Part shown: piece by piece, positions 24,561-33,743 of the stretch
Numbering within the stretch: position 1 is the stretch's first letter
How the letters are laid out: each line of letters begins with the position of its first letter
Source: Bellilinea sp034411135
GTDB lineage: Bacteria; Chloroflexota; Anaerolineae; Anaerolineales; Anaerolineaceae
Direction: 5' to 3'
Length of the DNA stretch: 64,000 bases
Assembly (NCBI GenBank): GCA_034411135.1
Contig: DAOUMN010000020.1
Location: 87,461-151,460 of the forward strand
Program-made: the position numbers and the translations under genes
Notes under the pieces: generated by a model
Told to the model about the DNA's origin: nothing
The model's database searches: none
The model's input: the letters and a program-made list of their open reading frames with translations, nothing else

Positions 24561-27500
24561 TTAGTAATTCACCAAGCCGCGCCCGCAATAGTGATCATCC
24601 AGCACGATTTGGGACAGAAATTCGACCTCGCTGGATGACCGGTTGGTCAGAAAAGACTCGATCAGGCATTTTGCCGTCCAGGTGGAAGGTTCGAATGCCG
24701 GATATACCCTATCCCGAATTTTGCGCGCGTCGGCGGCATAATCGAGCGCGCCCTGGCGGATGGCTTCCCGAATCGGATGCGCCTGGGTTTCCAAGGGTTC
24801 CAATTCGCGATATTTGCCCACTACCTGTCCCTGTTCGTCGGTATCGTAATACTCTAACTGAGGATCTGTGGAACTCATCAACTTTTCAAGGTCAAAGTTA
24901 AACCGGTACATGGTGGGCAAATTATTGGAACGATTGACGTTTTCGTAAAAACACCCCTTGATGGTTACGTCGCAGGTTTGGGTCACTTTGCTGGAACGCT
25001 CATCGGTCATTAAGTAATAACCGTGAACTTTACCGGGCAAGAGCTTGTTCAAATACATCTGCACCGAACCGCCATAGCCGATATCGACCACCGCCTGGTG
25101 GTCGTCCTCCGCCATGCCTTTTTCTTGCAAATAGCGAAGTAAAGCTGCCCGCTCTTGCTGTCTCTTAACCAGAATTTCGCCTTCCACTTCCCGTAACAAG
25201 GGAAGCAGGTGCCCAATTTTTTGGTTCTGGACGCTGACTTCCTTTTGAGCATGCCAGCCGGTGCTTTGCGAGAGTGTTTGCCAGGTTTTTTCGCTCAGGG
25301 TAAGACCAAAGCGGGTATGCAGAAAATTTTCGATCGTATTTGGATAATAGATGGTTTTGGCAATGTCCTCCATATCGCCAAAATTTTCGATCGCGGCAAC
25401 CCCGGCTGCCCGGCGGGAGACCACAAGGTATTCAGAAGCGGGCACATTCCGCAAGCCTGCTGTCCAGCAATCAAAGATATCCTTGATCAACTTACCTTCC
25501 CGGGAGAGGAAATACAACCGGCGGATCTGATTGGCTGCACTTTGCTTAACGAGCCAGGCTGCAAAACTGACCAGCAACGTACCCACCAGGCTGTATCCAA
25601 TCTGGTAAGGAGTAACCGGGATCAATGAAGCCGGATCGAGGGCAGAGTTAAATTGAACCGGTGAAAAATTCTTTTGGACAACCAGCCCCAGACTGAGCTC
25701 GGCATTCAAATCATTGGACTGTTCATGTTCGGTGATCAGGCGCGAAAACCTTGGCAGCCCTCTTGCCAGTTCAACCGGGCGGAGCAAGTGGACGAATTGG
25801 GAACCCATGTCGCAGGGGATTTGAACATCCGAGCGCTCGTTATCCCCTACCATGAGAAACTGGCTGGGCAATACGCCATATTGCTTCAAAGCATAATCAT
25901 ATAACCTGCCATCGTCCTTCCTCAACCCAATATCCGCTGACACCAATAAACGGTCATAGCCGTCTATCTGGTTTTCCTGCAGCAAGGCTTGAATATGGGT
26001 TTTCGGCAAAAACATATCCGTGAGGATGGCAACCGGCTTTTTGGTCGAAAGCGCAGACTGGTAAAACTGGATGCCCTCTTGACGTGGTTCCAGCAACGCC
26101 GCTTCCACCTGGATTTCGAGTTCTTTCAGTTGGTTCACTTCCGAATCCGATAGACCAGTCAGATGTTTGAAGGCAGCAAAAATCTCATGCAAGTCCACGT
26201 CCAGCCCTTTAGCCTGGCGAGCATGGTTTTCAGCCAGAGCTCGAAACTTTTCGTAGAGCATTCCGGTTTGGTTTGCTGCACGTTCCGCCACGATTTTTTT
26301 TACCGATTCCGGATCCAGCAGCGGGCGGGTTAGCAGGGTGTCAAACACATCAAAGCCGATTAGTCGAACCTGCGGGGAATTGAACAGTTTTTGTATAGAA
26401 AGAAAATCTCTACCCAAATATTGATCGAATCGCCAGGATGACCAGCTGGGGTACTTTTCATCCCGAATAATCGCCGGGCGCATTCCCTGGCGCAACACAC
26501 AAAGCACAAAGAGCCTTTCGATGGTATGCGCCAGTGTCCCATCCGTCTGACCTTGCTCCTCCGGGAAATCCTCGTACGTAATGCCAGCCTCAAAGAAGGG
26601 GGCTAGCGCGCTGCTCCGCGCCCAAAACATAGAACTGGCGGGATAATCGAAATATCCTCGCGGGATTTCACTAATCCCCAGCCGCGAACACCAGGCTAGG
26701 GCAGTCGCCTTGTTTGCCAGCCAAGTGTTTGCCCAGTAGGGCAACAAAACATAATTCTGGGGATAGACAATACCGCATGGATCATCCCCGCGCAGCAACG
26801 TAAAAATTTGGCGGATTTGATCCTGGCTGCCAAGCAACTTCTCAAACAAATATTCGCGCCAGCCGATGGTAGCGCCTTTGTTGTAGAGGGATTTTTTGGT
26901 GTGCAGGTGGGCAATATAATCGTATTTCCTGAGCTGTTCTCCAAAAAGGCAAAACAGCGGGGCAACATCCCTGCCCCGGTTCGGTGCCGACTGAATTTCC
27001 ACCCGGTTGCAGAATGGCAAATTGTAAAAAAGCGTTTGGCACACCGCCTTCGTTTGTTCATCCGGAACAGAGATGAACAGGTCATAAGGAAACGGCATGT
27101 GGGTTAAGTGCGCGGATAATTCCTTTGCCAGATCAGAGTAAAACACGTGCAGGTGGATAGCAATGCTCCCACCAGCATCCCTGGCAGGCTCGATCTCATC
27201 AAGATCAACCAGGAAGTCTTGATCGCGCAAGTTGTTTCGTTGAATGTGATGGCTCCAAGCATTTTGTTGCCCGATTAGCCTGGTGAGAAGAGAAGCAAAA
27301 TGAGCCTCCACCCAGCTGCGAATGCCCGGGCGAAGTCTGGATGGTATCCAAGCGTAGATTCGCGCGGCAGCCGCATAAAGCCACCAGCGTAAGCCCTTTG
27401 TCCTTCTCCGGGGCTGAGCAACCGCCGTCTTTGGCAGGCTGGACTCACTGGAAGCTTTAATCGCGCGCCCTTCAGCCTGCCCGTACTTGATGAAATGAAC

Positions 27501-27725
27501 CAGCGGGTTCATTCCGGCATGCCGAACATCCGGATTCTTGCGTAAGTAGTACGAAGTATCAAATTGAGGGGAAGGGTTTCTGCCTTCTTTCCAGCCAAAA
27601 CGGACAAAGTGCCAGAGCGGGTCAACATCCGCGCGCCGGCAATCCGGGTATTCCAGCAAATAATAGGCTGGATCAAAAAAGCCGCTCTTTCGAATCGTCC
27701 AAAAATCAAGGAAATCTCTAAGCAT
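24561..27725 (-). CDS. rhamnan synthesis RgpF-like protein fused to a HAD hydrolase-like domain
   Basis: This 1054-residue protein has three parts. Residues ~15-85 hold two repeats of the type FDPAYYLLEYPDCRRADVDP..HFVRFGWKEGRNP, known from large glycosyltransferases. Residues ~180-430 match RgpF (IAIHLHVFYSDLAKEL, APNRGRDVAPLF, YDYIAHLHTKKS), a family needed for rhamnose-glucose polysaccharides in streptococci. Residues ~470-650 are HAD-like (IGFDVFDTLLTR, ILTDMFLPKTHI, MVGDNERSDV), with a C-terminal extension. It overlaps the upstream GT1 gene by 8 bp, indicating translational coupling. RgpF proteins act in the cytoplasm at the membrane in ABC-exported glycans, which fits the exporter at 39.6-41.2 kb. 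Confidence 0.82.
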   Translation of the reverse strand: MLRDFLDFWTIRKSGFFDPAYYLLEYPDCRRADVDPLWHFVRFGWKEGRNPSPQFDTSYYLRKNPDVRHAGMNPLVHFIKYGQAEGRAIKASSESSLPKTAVAQPRRRTKGLRWWLYAAAARIYAWIPSRLRPGIRSWVEAHFASLLTRLIGQQNAWSHHIQRNNLRDQDFLVDLDEIEPARDAGGSIAIHLHVFYSDLAKELSAHLTHMPFPYDLFISVPDEQTKAVCQTLFYNLPFCNRVEIQSAPNRGRDVAPLFCLFGEQLRKYDYIAHLHTKKSLYNKGATIGWREYLFEKLLGSQDQIRQIFTLLRGDDPCGIVYPQNYVLLPYWANTWLANKATALAWCSRLGISEIPRGYFDYPASSMFWARSSALAPFFEAGITYEDFPEEQGQTDGTLAHTIERLFVLCVLRQGMRPAIIRDEKYPSWSSWRFDQYLGRDFLSIQKLFNSPQVRLIGFDVFDTLLTRPLLDPESVKKIVAERAANQTGMLYEKFRALAENHARQAKGLDVDLHEIFAAFKHLTGLSDSEVNQLKELEIQVEAALLEPRQEGIQFYQSALSTKKPVAILTDMFLPKTHIQALLQENQIDGYDRLLVSADIGLRKDDGRLYDYALKQYGVLPSQFLMVGDNERSDVQIPCDMGSQFVHLLRPVELARGLPRFSRLITEHEQSNDLNAELSLGLVVQKNFSPVQFNSALDPASLIPVTPYQIGYSLVGTLLVSFAAWLVKQSAANQIRRLYFLSREGKLIKDIFDCWTAGLRNVPASEYLVVSRRAAGVAAIENFGDMEDIAKTIYYPNTIENFLHTRFGLTLSEKTWQTLSQSTGWHAQKEVSVQNQKIGHLLPLLREVEGEILVKRQQERAALLRYLQEKGMAEDDHQAVVDIGYGGSVQMYLNKLLPGKVHGYYLMTDERSSKVTQTCDVTIKGCFYENVNRSNNLPTMYRFNFDLEKLMSSTDPQLEYYDTDEQGQVVGKYRELEPLETQAHPIREAIRQGALDYAADARKIRDRVYPAFEPSTWTAKCLIESFLTNRSSSEVEFLSQIVLDDHYCGRGLVNY

Positions 27726-29067
27726 TCGACTTCTCTGAGGATCGCTTGATTTTTTTGCTGATCATCCGAAATGGGCGGGTGAATTTCCAGGAACGGCTAA
27801 GCGCATAGCTAAGAATTTCGACTTTTAATTCCTCGATTTCACGTTGATTTTGCTCGATTTGCAAACGATCCTGCTCGATGCGGAGATGATCCTGCTCTAT
27901 TTGCTGCTTCTGATCGTAAATCTCTTTCTTCAAACCTTCAAGATAATCGTAAGATTGTGTATTGATCGATGCCAGGACAGCCTTTATTCCTTGCCATGGG
28001 TTGCCCACAGCGGGCAACGGTTGCGCCTGCCGAAGCGTCTCTAACACATGGGCGATATTTTGCGAAAGAAGCCAATGACGGCGCACATATTCCTGCGCAT
28101 GGAGCACCAACTCGTAGCGCAAGCGGGGCTCCTCCACCAGGCGGATCAAGCATTCCTTCCACTCCTCCAACGAGGCAGCCAAGAGCCCGGTGTGCGCGTG
28201 CTCCACCACGCTGGCATAGGGTTCAATTGCGCTATACACGCCTGGAACGCCCAATGCCGTATATTCGAAAAACTTTAACGGGCTTTTACAACGATTGAAT
28301 GGATGATCGATCAATGGTGCGATGAAAATATCGGCTTGTTGGGTTTGGAAAAACTGCGCAAATTGCCGGTAATCCATCGAATAAAAGGGTATCCATTCCA
28401 CATCCGGCATGGAAAGCATTTCCTCCGGTGGTTTAACGCCCCAAAAACGCAGCGCGATCTTGCGGGAATATCGTTCGAGAAGCTCGAGCAGTACCGGTAA
28501 TACGTGCAAAAGGTCTGCCCGATGAGAATTTGTGCCCATGTAACCGATCACCAACTTTTCGGGCGGATTCACGGGCTCAAGCGGGCTTTTTAGGCTCCAC
28601 AGATTGTCGTCCAAAAAATTGGGCAGCGTGGCAATTTTTCGGCAGTATGGCGACAACTCTTGCTTCAATCCGGGGGTGGCCACTGTGACGAGATCAACTT
28701 CCATCATGGCTTGCAGCATAGGAAGAAGCGAGGCTGTGAAATGGTGGGCTAAACGATCCGGATGCTCTTCCGGCAGGAAAAAAAACAAATCGTCCAGTTC
28801 AAAGATGACCGGTTTTCCCTGCGCATGAGCCACAGAGACGATTTTTTGATAGTCCGTGTACCTTAAAGGAAAATTGCGTTGCAGGATAACGACATCTGCG
28901 TCATCGATTTTGCTTAAAACAATCTCATCTTGTTCAATCCCGGCTAAAATTTCAACTCCGGCCCGGGTGTATGGGGCAACCACTCTTAAATACCCCATAG
29001 CATCAGCGTTTTCAATGTTATGCAAAGAAAATGAATAGCAAACCGCTTTTTTTGCGTCCATTGACAT
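27718..29067 (-). CDS. glycosyltransferase family 1 with C-terminal coiled coil
   Basis: ATG 29067 is chosen because the protein fold begins at about MDAKKAVCYSFSLHNIENADAMGYLRV; ATG 29085, ATG 29193 or TTG 29205 are possible and no start has a strong ribosome site. The protein has about 449 residues. It has a GT-B fold: DADVVILQRNFPLRY and VIFELDDLFFFLP in the first half, then KLVIGYMGTNSHRADL and FFEYTALGVPGVYS in the second. Residues ~375-425 repeat QIEQDHLRIEQDRLQIEQNQREIEELK, a coiled coil, and the end ALSRSWKFTRPFR is common in such enzymes. Donor and acceptor are unknown. Confidence 0.8.
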   Translation of the reverse strand: MSMDAKKAVCYSFSLHNIENADAMGYLRVVAPYTRAGVEILAGIEQDEIVLSKIDDADVVILQRNFPLRYTDYQKIVSVAHAQGKPVIFELDDLFFFLPEEHPDRLAHHFTASLLPMLQAMMEVDLVTVATPGLKQELSPYCRKIATLPNFLDDNLWSLKSPLEPVNPPEKLVIGYMGTNSHRADLLHVLPVLLELLERYSRKIALRFWGVKPPEEMLSMPDVEWIPFYSMDYRQFAQFFQTQQADIFIAPLIDHPFNRCKSPLKFFEYTALGVPGVYSAIEPYASVVEHAHTGLLAASLEEWKECLIRLVEEPRLRYELVLHAQEYVRRHWLLSQNIAHVLETLRQAQPLPAVGNPWQGIKAVLASINTQSYDYLEGLKKEIYDQKQQIEQDHLRIEQDRLQIEQNQREIEELKVEILSYALSRSWKFTRPFRMISKKIKRSSEKSNA

Positions 29068-29283
29068 GATATGCGCAAATCCCATTTCGGTTGGGGAAAA
29101 CCGGGTAATTTTGGTTGACTCAACCACGATAACCTTTAATGCAAACCGTCCTATATTATAATCGAGCGTTATAGGCACAGCAAGTTGCCCCATGGTATCG
29201 GGCAAACGGATAAGATTGACCCTTTACCAAAGGCAATGATCGAAAAACAGCGATGATTTTGCGGTGCAAATACGGAGAAAAAG

Positions 29284-30183
29284 ATGAAATCCGCAACACT
29301 TCCGTCTATTTGGCTGGGTAATTTCCACTCCAAGTCCGAATTTGATCAAAAAATTCAACAGATCCCACAACTGCCAAACGTTTTCGATTGGATCGACGAT
29401 CGATTGTTATTCTCAAGGCACCCCGTATCCTACCCAGCTTATTGCACAGTGTGCGAGCAAGTCACCAAAATCCGCCTGGACTGGATGTTTGGAGGATGGA
29501 GCAATACCACTGCTTCTATCCATCCGGCATGGACTGAAACCGGGGTGTGCGAAACCTGCGGACTCAACAGCCGCATGCGGGCTTTGATGGACTTTATAAA
29601 AACCCACCTGGATTTACCTGCCATCCAGCAAGCCTATATTGCTGAAGAAGTAACCCCCATGTACCGGAAATTAAAGCAAATCATTCCTTCGCTGATTGGC
29701 AGTGAATACGTTGCACCCAATATTCCCCCTGGAAAGAAAGTCCGCCATGGCAAATTGTTCAATCACATCCGCCACGAAGACCTGACCAACCTATCGTTTT
29801 CCTCCAGCACGATGGAGTTAATGATCACGCTGGATGTTTTTGAACACATCCCCAATTTCCGCAAGGCATTTTCCGAAGCGCACCGCATTCTTGCCCACAA
29901 CGGATACCTGGTATTCACCATTCCGTTTTTCTTCGATGCGGAAACGACGCGTATCCGCGCATCGATAGATGAAAACGGCAATGTCGTCCATCATCTTCCG
30001 GCTGAGATTCATGGAAATCCCCTCTCGAATCAGGGATCCTTGTGTTTCCAGAATTTTGGTTGGGACATTCTGACCGAATTGAAGCAAGCCGGGTTTAGCG
30101 AGTCAACCGCCTGGTTGTATTGGGGACCCTGGCAGGGACACCTCGGCTTTCCCTTCTTCGTGTTCTCAGCGGTAAAGTCCTGA
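29284..30183 (+). CDS. SAM-dependent methyltransferase with N-terminal zinc ribbon
   Basis: The 299-residue protein follows GGAG. C54/C57 and C89/C92 form a likely zinc site of a ribbon. The methyltransferase part (about 110-295) is recognised by ELMITLDVFEHIPNFRKAFSEAHRILAHNGYLVFTIPFFFD, the typical post-II and post-III region of class I enzymes (Methyltransf_11/23). The glycine-rich SAM loop is poorly conserved. It is divergent from the GT1 gene, and a polysaccharide-methylating role is suggested by context. It is the last gene before the low-G+C sugar operon. Confidence 0.75.
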   Translation: MKSATLPSIWLGNFHSKSEFDQKIQQIPQLPNVFDWIDDRLLFSRHPVSYPAYCTVCEQVTKIRLDWMFGGWSNTTASIHPAWTETGVCETCGLNSRMRALMDFIKTHLDLPAIQQAYIAEEVTPMYRKLKQIIPSLIGSEYVAPNIPPGKKVRHGKLFNHIRHEDLTNLSFSSSTMELMITLDVFEHIPNFRKAFSEAHRILAHNGYLVFTIPFFFDAETTRIRASIDENGNVVHHLPAEIHGNPLSNQGSLCFQNFGWDILTELKQAGFSESTAWLYWGPWQGHLGFPFFVFSAVKS

Positions 30184-30245
30184 AAAAGTGCCCCTGCCCG
30201 GAGTGTTTGCACTCAAAATATGAACAAAAGAAAAAGCGAGCGCAA

Positions 30246-31061
30246 TTAGAGATTCTTTCTATGCTCTCTAACGGTATCCATAAATATTTTTACCCGCATT
30301 GGATCGACGTGATTCTCAAATGACCCATCCACTTTGAAGGTAGTACCCACCACAGCCCCATCGGCGATTCTCAACTGTTCGCGAACATTCTCCAAACGAA
30401 CGCCCGTATTAGCAAAAACAGGTGTGTCACCAACAGCTTCTTTCACTTTTTGAAGAACACTGACATCCGTTTGAGACCCCGCTGTCAAACCCGAAACACA
30501 CAATCCATCCGGACGATGATTAAAAACAGTGGATCGCGCAATTTCTACCACATCTCGATCGGCAAGATATTTTGCTGCTTCAGGGACGATGTTGAAAAGC
30601 AGTTTAACATTTTTTGCACTAATCATTTGGCGGTGGCGGACAGCCTCGCCCGCATTTGGATTCCACAAACCGAAATCACTGGCATAAACACCGGAAAAGA
30701 TTTCTCGGACAAATGCGGCTCCAGTGGCTGCAGCTAAATCCAGCGATGCCTCGGGATCCCAGAGGACATTGACACCAAATGGCACTTTGATTTCGTGCAT
30801 AATTTCGCCAATTACCCTGGCCATGCTGGCTACCGTTATAGCATGAACCTTTGTCAGATAAGGCATACTGAACTCGTTTGAAAACATGACAGCATCAACG
30901 CCGCCGTTTTGCAGAGCAAGCAAATCTTTACGAGCCCACGCCACTATCTCTTTCATCCCCTTTTTTTCATCGTAGTACGGATCACCCGGTAGTGGTAAAA
31001 GGTGACACATGGCAATAATCGGCTTTTTTACTCCAAAGGTTTCTTCAATCCAATTGCTCAT
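30246..31061 (-). CDS. BtpA/SgcQ family TIM-barrel protein
   Basis: ATG 31061 is chosen because AAGGA lies 8 bases before it; ATGs at 31067 and 31070 overlap that site. The 271-residue protein matches the BtpA/SgcQ family: KPIIAMCHLLPLPGDPYYD at the start, GVDAVMFSNEFSMPY, PFGVNVLWDPEASLDLAAATGAAFVRE, and a phosphate-binding-like end (VFANTGVRLENVREQLRIADGAVVGTTFKVDG). The name comes from a photosystem I biogenesis factor, but homologues such as SgcQ lie in sugar operons and are probably TIM-barrel enzymes acting on a phosphorylated sugar. Its reaction is not established. It is the last gene of the operon. Confidence 0.82.
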   Translation of the reverse strand: MSNWIEETFGVKKPIIAMCHLLPLPGDPYYDEKKGMKEIVAWARKDLLALQNGGVDAVMFSNEFSMPYLTKVHAITVASMARVIGEIMHEIKVPFGVNVLWDPEASLDLAAATGAAFVREIFSGVYASDFGLWNPNAGEAVRHRQMISAKNVKLLFNIVPEAAKYLADRDVVEIARSTVFNHRPDGLCVSGLTAGSQTDVSVLQKVKEAVGDTPVFANTGVRLENVREQLRIADGAVVGTTFKVDGSFENHVDPMRVKIFMDTVREHRKNL

Positions 31062-31100
31062 ATTCATCATCCTTGTTGTCTTTTGATCTGACTCCGATGT

Positions 31101-32633
31101 TTAGTGACCTTCAATGTACCTTGCCAGTCGATGCATTACGGGTTTTGTACGAGGATAGATTTGTCGGAATATCCGGTAGGGCTCTTCAAACCTTTGATGA
31201 TTATTGAAATCCGGCTCAATCACATCCTTGATCTTTACCCACCGCTTGATTTCTGCCAGATTCTTGTACAAACCTATCCCAACTGCTGCCAAGAAAGCAT
31301 CACCATAACTGGCTCCAATTTGTTGTTCAGGAATAGAAATCTTTAAGCCGCAAACATCCGAAACAATTTTCATCCATAGGGGATTCTTACTTCCTCCGCC
31401 AATGGCAAATAAATTGGCTGGTGAAACTCCTTCGAGACCCATTTCTTCAAAATTATGTCGAATTCCATACGCCACCCCTTCCAAAATCGCCCGATAAATA
31501 TCGGCTTTGGTATGTGCCAACCGCAACCCAAACAAAACCCCTCGTGCGGTCGGATCATGAAGAGGCGTTCTCTCTCCTTCAAAATAGGGGAGACAAATCA
31601 AACCATTTGCCCCAATCGGTGAGTTGGCAGACATCTTCGCCAACAAGGCATAAGCGCCATCTGCACCAGCATGTGCAACTTCTTGTTGGGCAAACTGATC
31701 CCGAAACCAGGTGGTCAGGCTACCAGCCGTTGACATTCCACCCAGAAATGCGAAAGACCCGCTCTCCAAAAAGTTTGCGCTCCAAAAATGTTGAGTTCCG
31801 ATTAGTTGTTCCGTCTTCATTATAAAAAATACACTACTTCCGAACATCAACATCATGTCACCAAATGTTGCCACACCCGCCGCTATTGCCTCCGCAGCGG
31901 CATCGGTAGTTCCACAAACCACTGGGGTCCCTTCCGCCAGACCCGTGATCTGAGCTGCTTCTCTGGTCACTTTGCCAACGACTTCATGACTCCAATAAAG
32001 GGGCGGAAGCCGGTCGAATGAGGTTATCACATCACCGAGTTCTTCCAACCATCTTCGTTCTTGGGTACAAAACAAGGGAGCGTACCCACTGGCGGTATAG
32101 ATATCGATCGAGGGTTGGCCGGTTAATTTATAAACGAGGTATGACTGACTTGTAAGAAACCACCGCGCACTGTGAAAAACATCCGGTTCGTTATTGCGGA
32201 TCCATAAAATTTTAGGACCAGAAGCCTGAGAAGTCAGGTGAGCACCGCTTGTTTGAAAGATATATTCCTTCCAAAGTTTTCGCTCTAAATGTTGAATTTC
32301 CTTTGTTGCCCGGGTGTCAATTCCATACAAAATGGCAGGTCGTAGCGGTTTGCCTTCCTCATCAATGGGCAGAACGCAGGATCCGATAGCGCTGATGCCA
32401 ATTCCCGCCACCTCGCCGGGTTTGATCCCAGATTTATTTAGTAAATTCCTGGTGATTTCTACAAAATCGTGCCACCAGACTTCTTCTGCATCATGCTCAA
32501 AATAGCCCGGTTTGGGATTCGCCATTCCATGTGGAACGACATGAGAGGCAACCACGCTGCCATCCGGCTTAACCAAGACACCTTTTGACGAGTAGGTTCC
32601 AATATCCACACCCAGCAAGTAGAGATCAGCCAT
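31101..32633 (-). CDS. FGGY family carbohydrate kinase (xylulokinase-like)
   Basis: It should phosphorylate the sugar brought in by the ABC transporter, using ATP. The 510-residue length is normal for FGGY kinases. The N-terminal ATPase fold begins with YLLGVDIGTYSSKGVLV. The general-base Asp lies in PVVCGTTDAAAEAIAAG. The C-terminal domain has GANGLICLPYFEGERTPLHDPTARGVLFGL and FAIGGGSKNPLWMKIVSDV. ATG 32633 suits the AGAGG site better than ATG 32636. The kinase lies between the M29 aminopeptidase gene and btpA. Sugar specificity cannot be fixed; xylulose, ribulose or a deoxysugar are possible. Confidence 0.9.
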   Translation of the reverse strand: MADLYLLGVDIGTYSSKGVLVKPDGSVVASHVVPHGMANPKPGYFEHDAEEVWWHDFVEITRNLLNKSGIKPGEVAGIGISAIGSCVLPIDEEGKPLRPAILYGIDTRATKEIQHLERKLWKEYIFQTSGAHLTSQASGPKILWIRNNEPDVFHSARWFLTSQSYLVYKLTGQPSIDIYTASGYAPLFCTQERRWLEELGDVITSFDRLPPLYWSHEVVGKVTREAAQITGLAEGTPVVCGTTDAAAEAIAAGVATFGDMMLMFGSSVFFIMKTEQLIGTQHFWSANFLESGSFAFLGGMSTAGSLTTWFRDQFAQQEVAHAGADGAYALLAKMSANSPIGANGLICLPYFEGERTPLHDPTARGVLFGLRLAHTKADIYRAILEGVAYGIRHNFEEMGLEGVSPANLFAIGGGSKNPLWMKIVSDVCGLKISIPEQQIGASYGDAFLAAVGIGLYKNLAEIKRWVKIKDVIEPDFNNHQRFEEPYRIFRQIYPRTKPVMHRLARYIEGH

Positions 32634-32654
32634 CATTCACCTCTTTTGGCTTGT

Positions 32655-33722
32655 TTAGAACAAAAACTGGCCATTTTTAAAAATCAATTGGCCATCCAAA
32701 TAAATTTCTCCATTCTGCCGAGTATCTTTCACAATGTCCCAATGAATTGCAGATTGATTTGTTCCGCCCGTTTGAGGATACGCTCGACCTAAAGCAATGT
32801 GGATCGTTCCTCCAATTTTTTCGTCCAGTAAAATATCCTTTGAAAAATACTTTACTTCAGGGTTTGTGCCTATCGCAAATTCACCAATCTTGCTGGCGCC
32901 AGCATCAGTATTGATAATCGAATGTAGAAAATCCTGATTGCTCGAAGACGTTGCTTCCACCAAATGTCCTTTTTCCCAGCGAAGAAGAATATCATTCATC
33001 AATCGTCCGCCTAAAACACCAGGAAATTCAAAGTAAATAGATCCATCAACGCTTGACTCAATCGGAGATGTCGCGATCTCTCCATCAGGCATATTGCTCA
33101 TACCAAGGGCAGCTTCCCAGGTCCTGCCTTCAACCGAAAAACTTAGATCCGTTTTATTTCCAACCAACCGAACATGTTTTCCCCGGCTCAGTTTATCCGC
33201 CCACTTCTTCCACTGTTCTCCATGTTTTTCCCAATCCAGAAAACAGGCATTAAAAAACATGTCTGTGAGGGTTTCGTCATCCATTCCTGCTTGTTGAGCA
33301 AGTGAAGCGTTGGGAACTCTGACCAGGCACCAGCGCGTTTTTTGCCAACGCTGTGTAGAAATTGTCCCCATGGATTTTCGCAAGAGCGCAAGTTTTTCAG
33401 ACGGGATATCCCAAAATACTTCGAGGTTATAAGCCCCCCGCAAGCCAAAATACACGTCAGCCCATTCCATCCCGAAGGATTCGATTTCCGGAACCCAGCC
33501 AATCTGTTCTGAAGCTCCGTATTTCAAAAGCTGGCGATTTAATTTATCCGATAAGAATTGAACCTGCGGATACGCCCCTGCCTCAATGCACGCCCGGTAC
33601 ACAGCCTCGACCAACGGATACGTCTCTAACTCAATAAAGGCAATCATAACCCGCTCTCCTGCCTGAACGCGGGTTGAATAGTTAACCAATAAATCCCCCA
33701 ATTTATTCCAGCGCTTATCCAT
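32655..33722 (-). CDS. M29 family metalloaminopeptidase
   Basis: The start at ATG 33722 has GAGGAG 8 bases upstream. The 355-residue protein matches the thermophilic aminopeptidase family (AmpT/AmpS/PepS). Its metal and catalytic positions are visible in order: E in DGEIATSPIES, E in IGEFAIGTNPE, H in GTIHIALG, Y in RAYPQTGG, and H and D in SAIHWDIV. It would remove N-terminal residues from peptides in the cytoplasm. Its place inside a sugar operon, 22 bp from a permease gene and 19-22 bp from the kinase gene, is odd. It may cleave a peptide-like or amide-bonded part of the imported compound. Confidence 0.9.
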   Translation of the reverse strand: MDKRWNKLGDLLVNYSTRVQAGERVMIAFIELETYPLVEAVYRACIEAGAYPQVQFLSDKLNRQLLKYGASEQIGWVPEIESFGMEWADVYFGLRGAYNLEVFWDIPSEKLALLRKSMGTISTQRWQKTRWCLVRVPNASLAQQAGMDDETLTDMFFNACFLDWEKHGEQWKKWADKLSRGKHVRLVGNKTDLSFSVEGRTWEAALGMSNMPDGEIATSPIESSVDGSIYFEFPGVLGGRLMNDILLRWEKGHLVEATSSSNQDFLHSIINTDAGASKIGEFAIGTNPEVKYFSKDILLDEKIGGTIHIALGRAYPQTGGTNQSAIHWDIVKDTRQNGEIYLDGQLIFKNGQFLF

Positions 33723-33743
33723 AATTTTGCTCCTCAAAATGCG

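Noticed and set aside
30184..30245. Insertion-sequence or attachment-site boundary at the left end of the sugar operon
   Set aside because: No transposase, integrase or flanking direct repeat could be seen at either end; only the composition change supports transfer.
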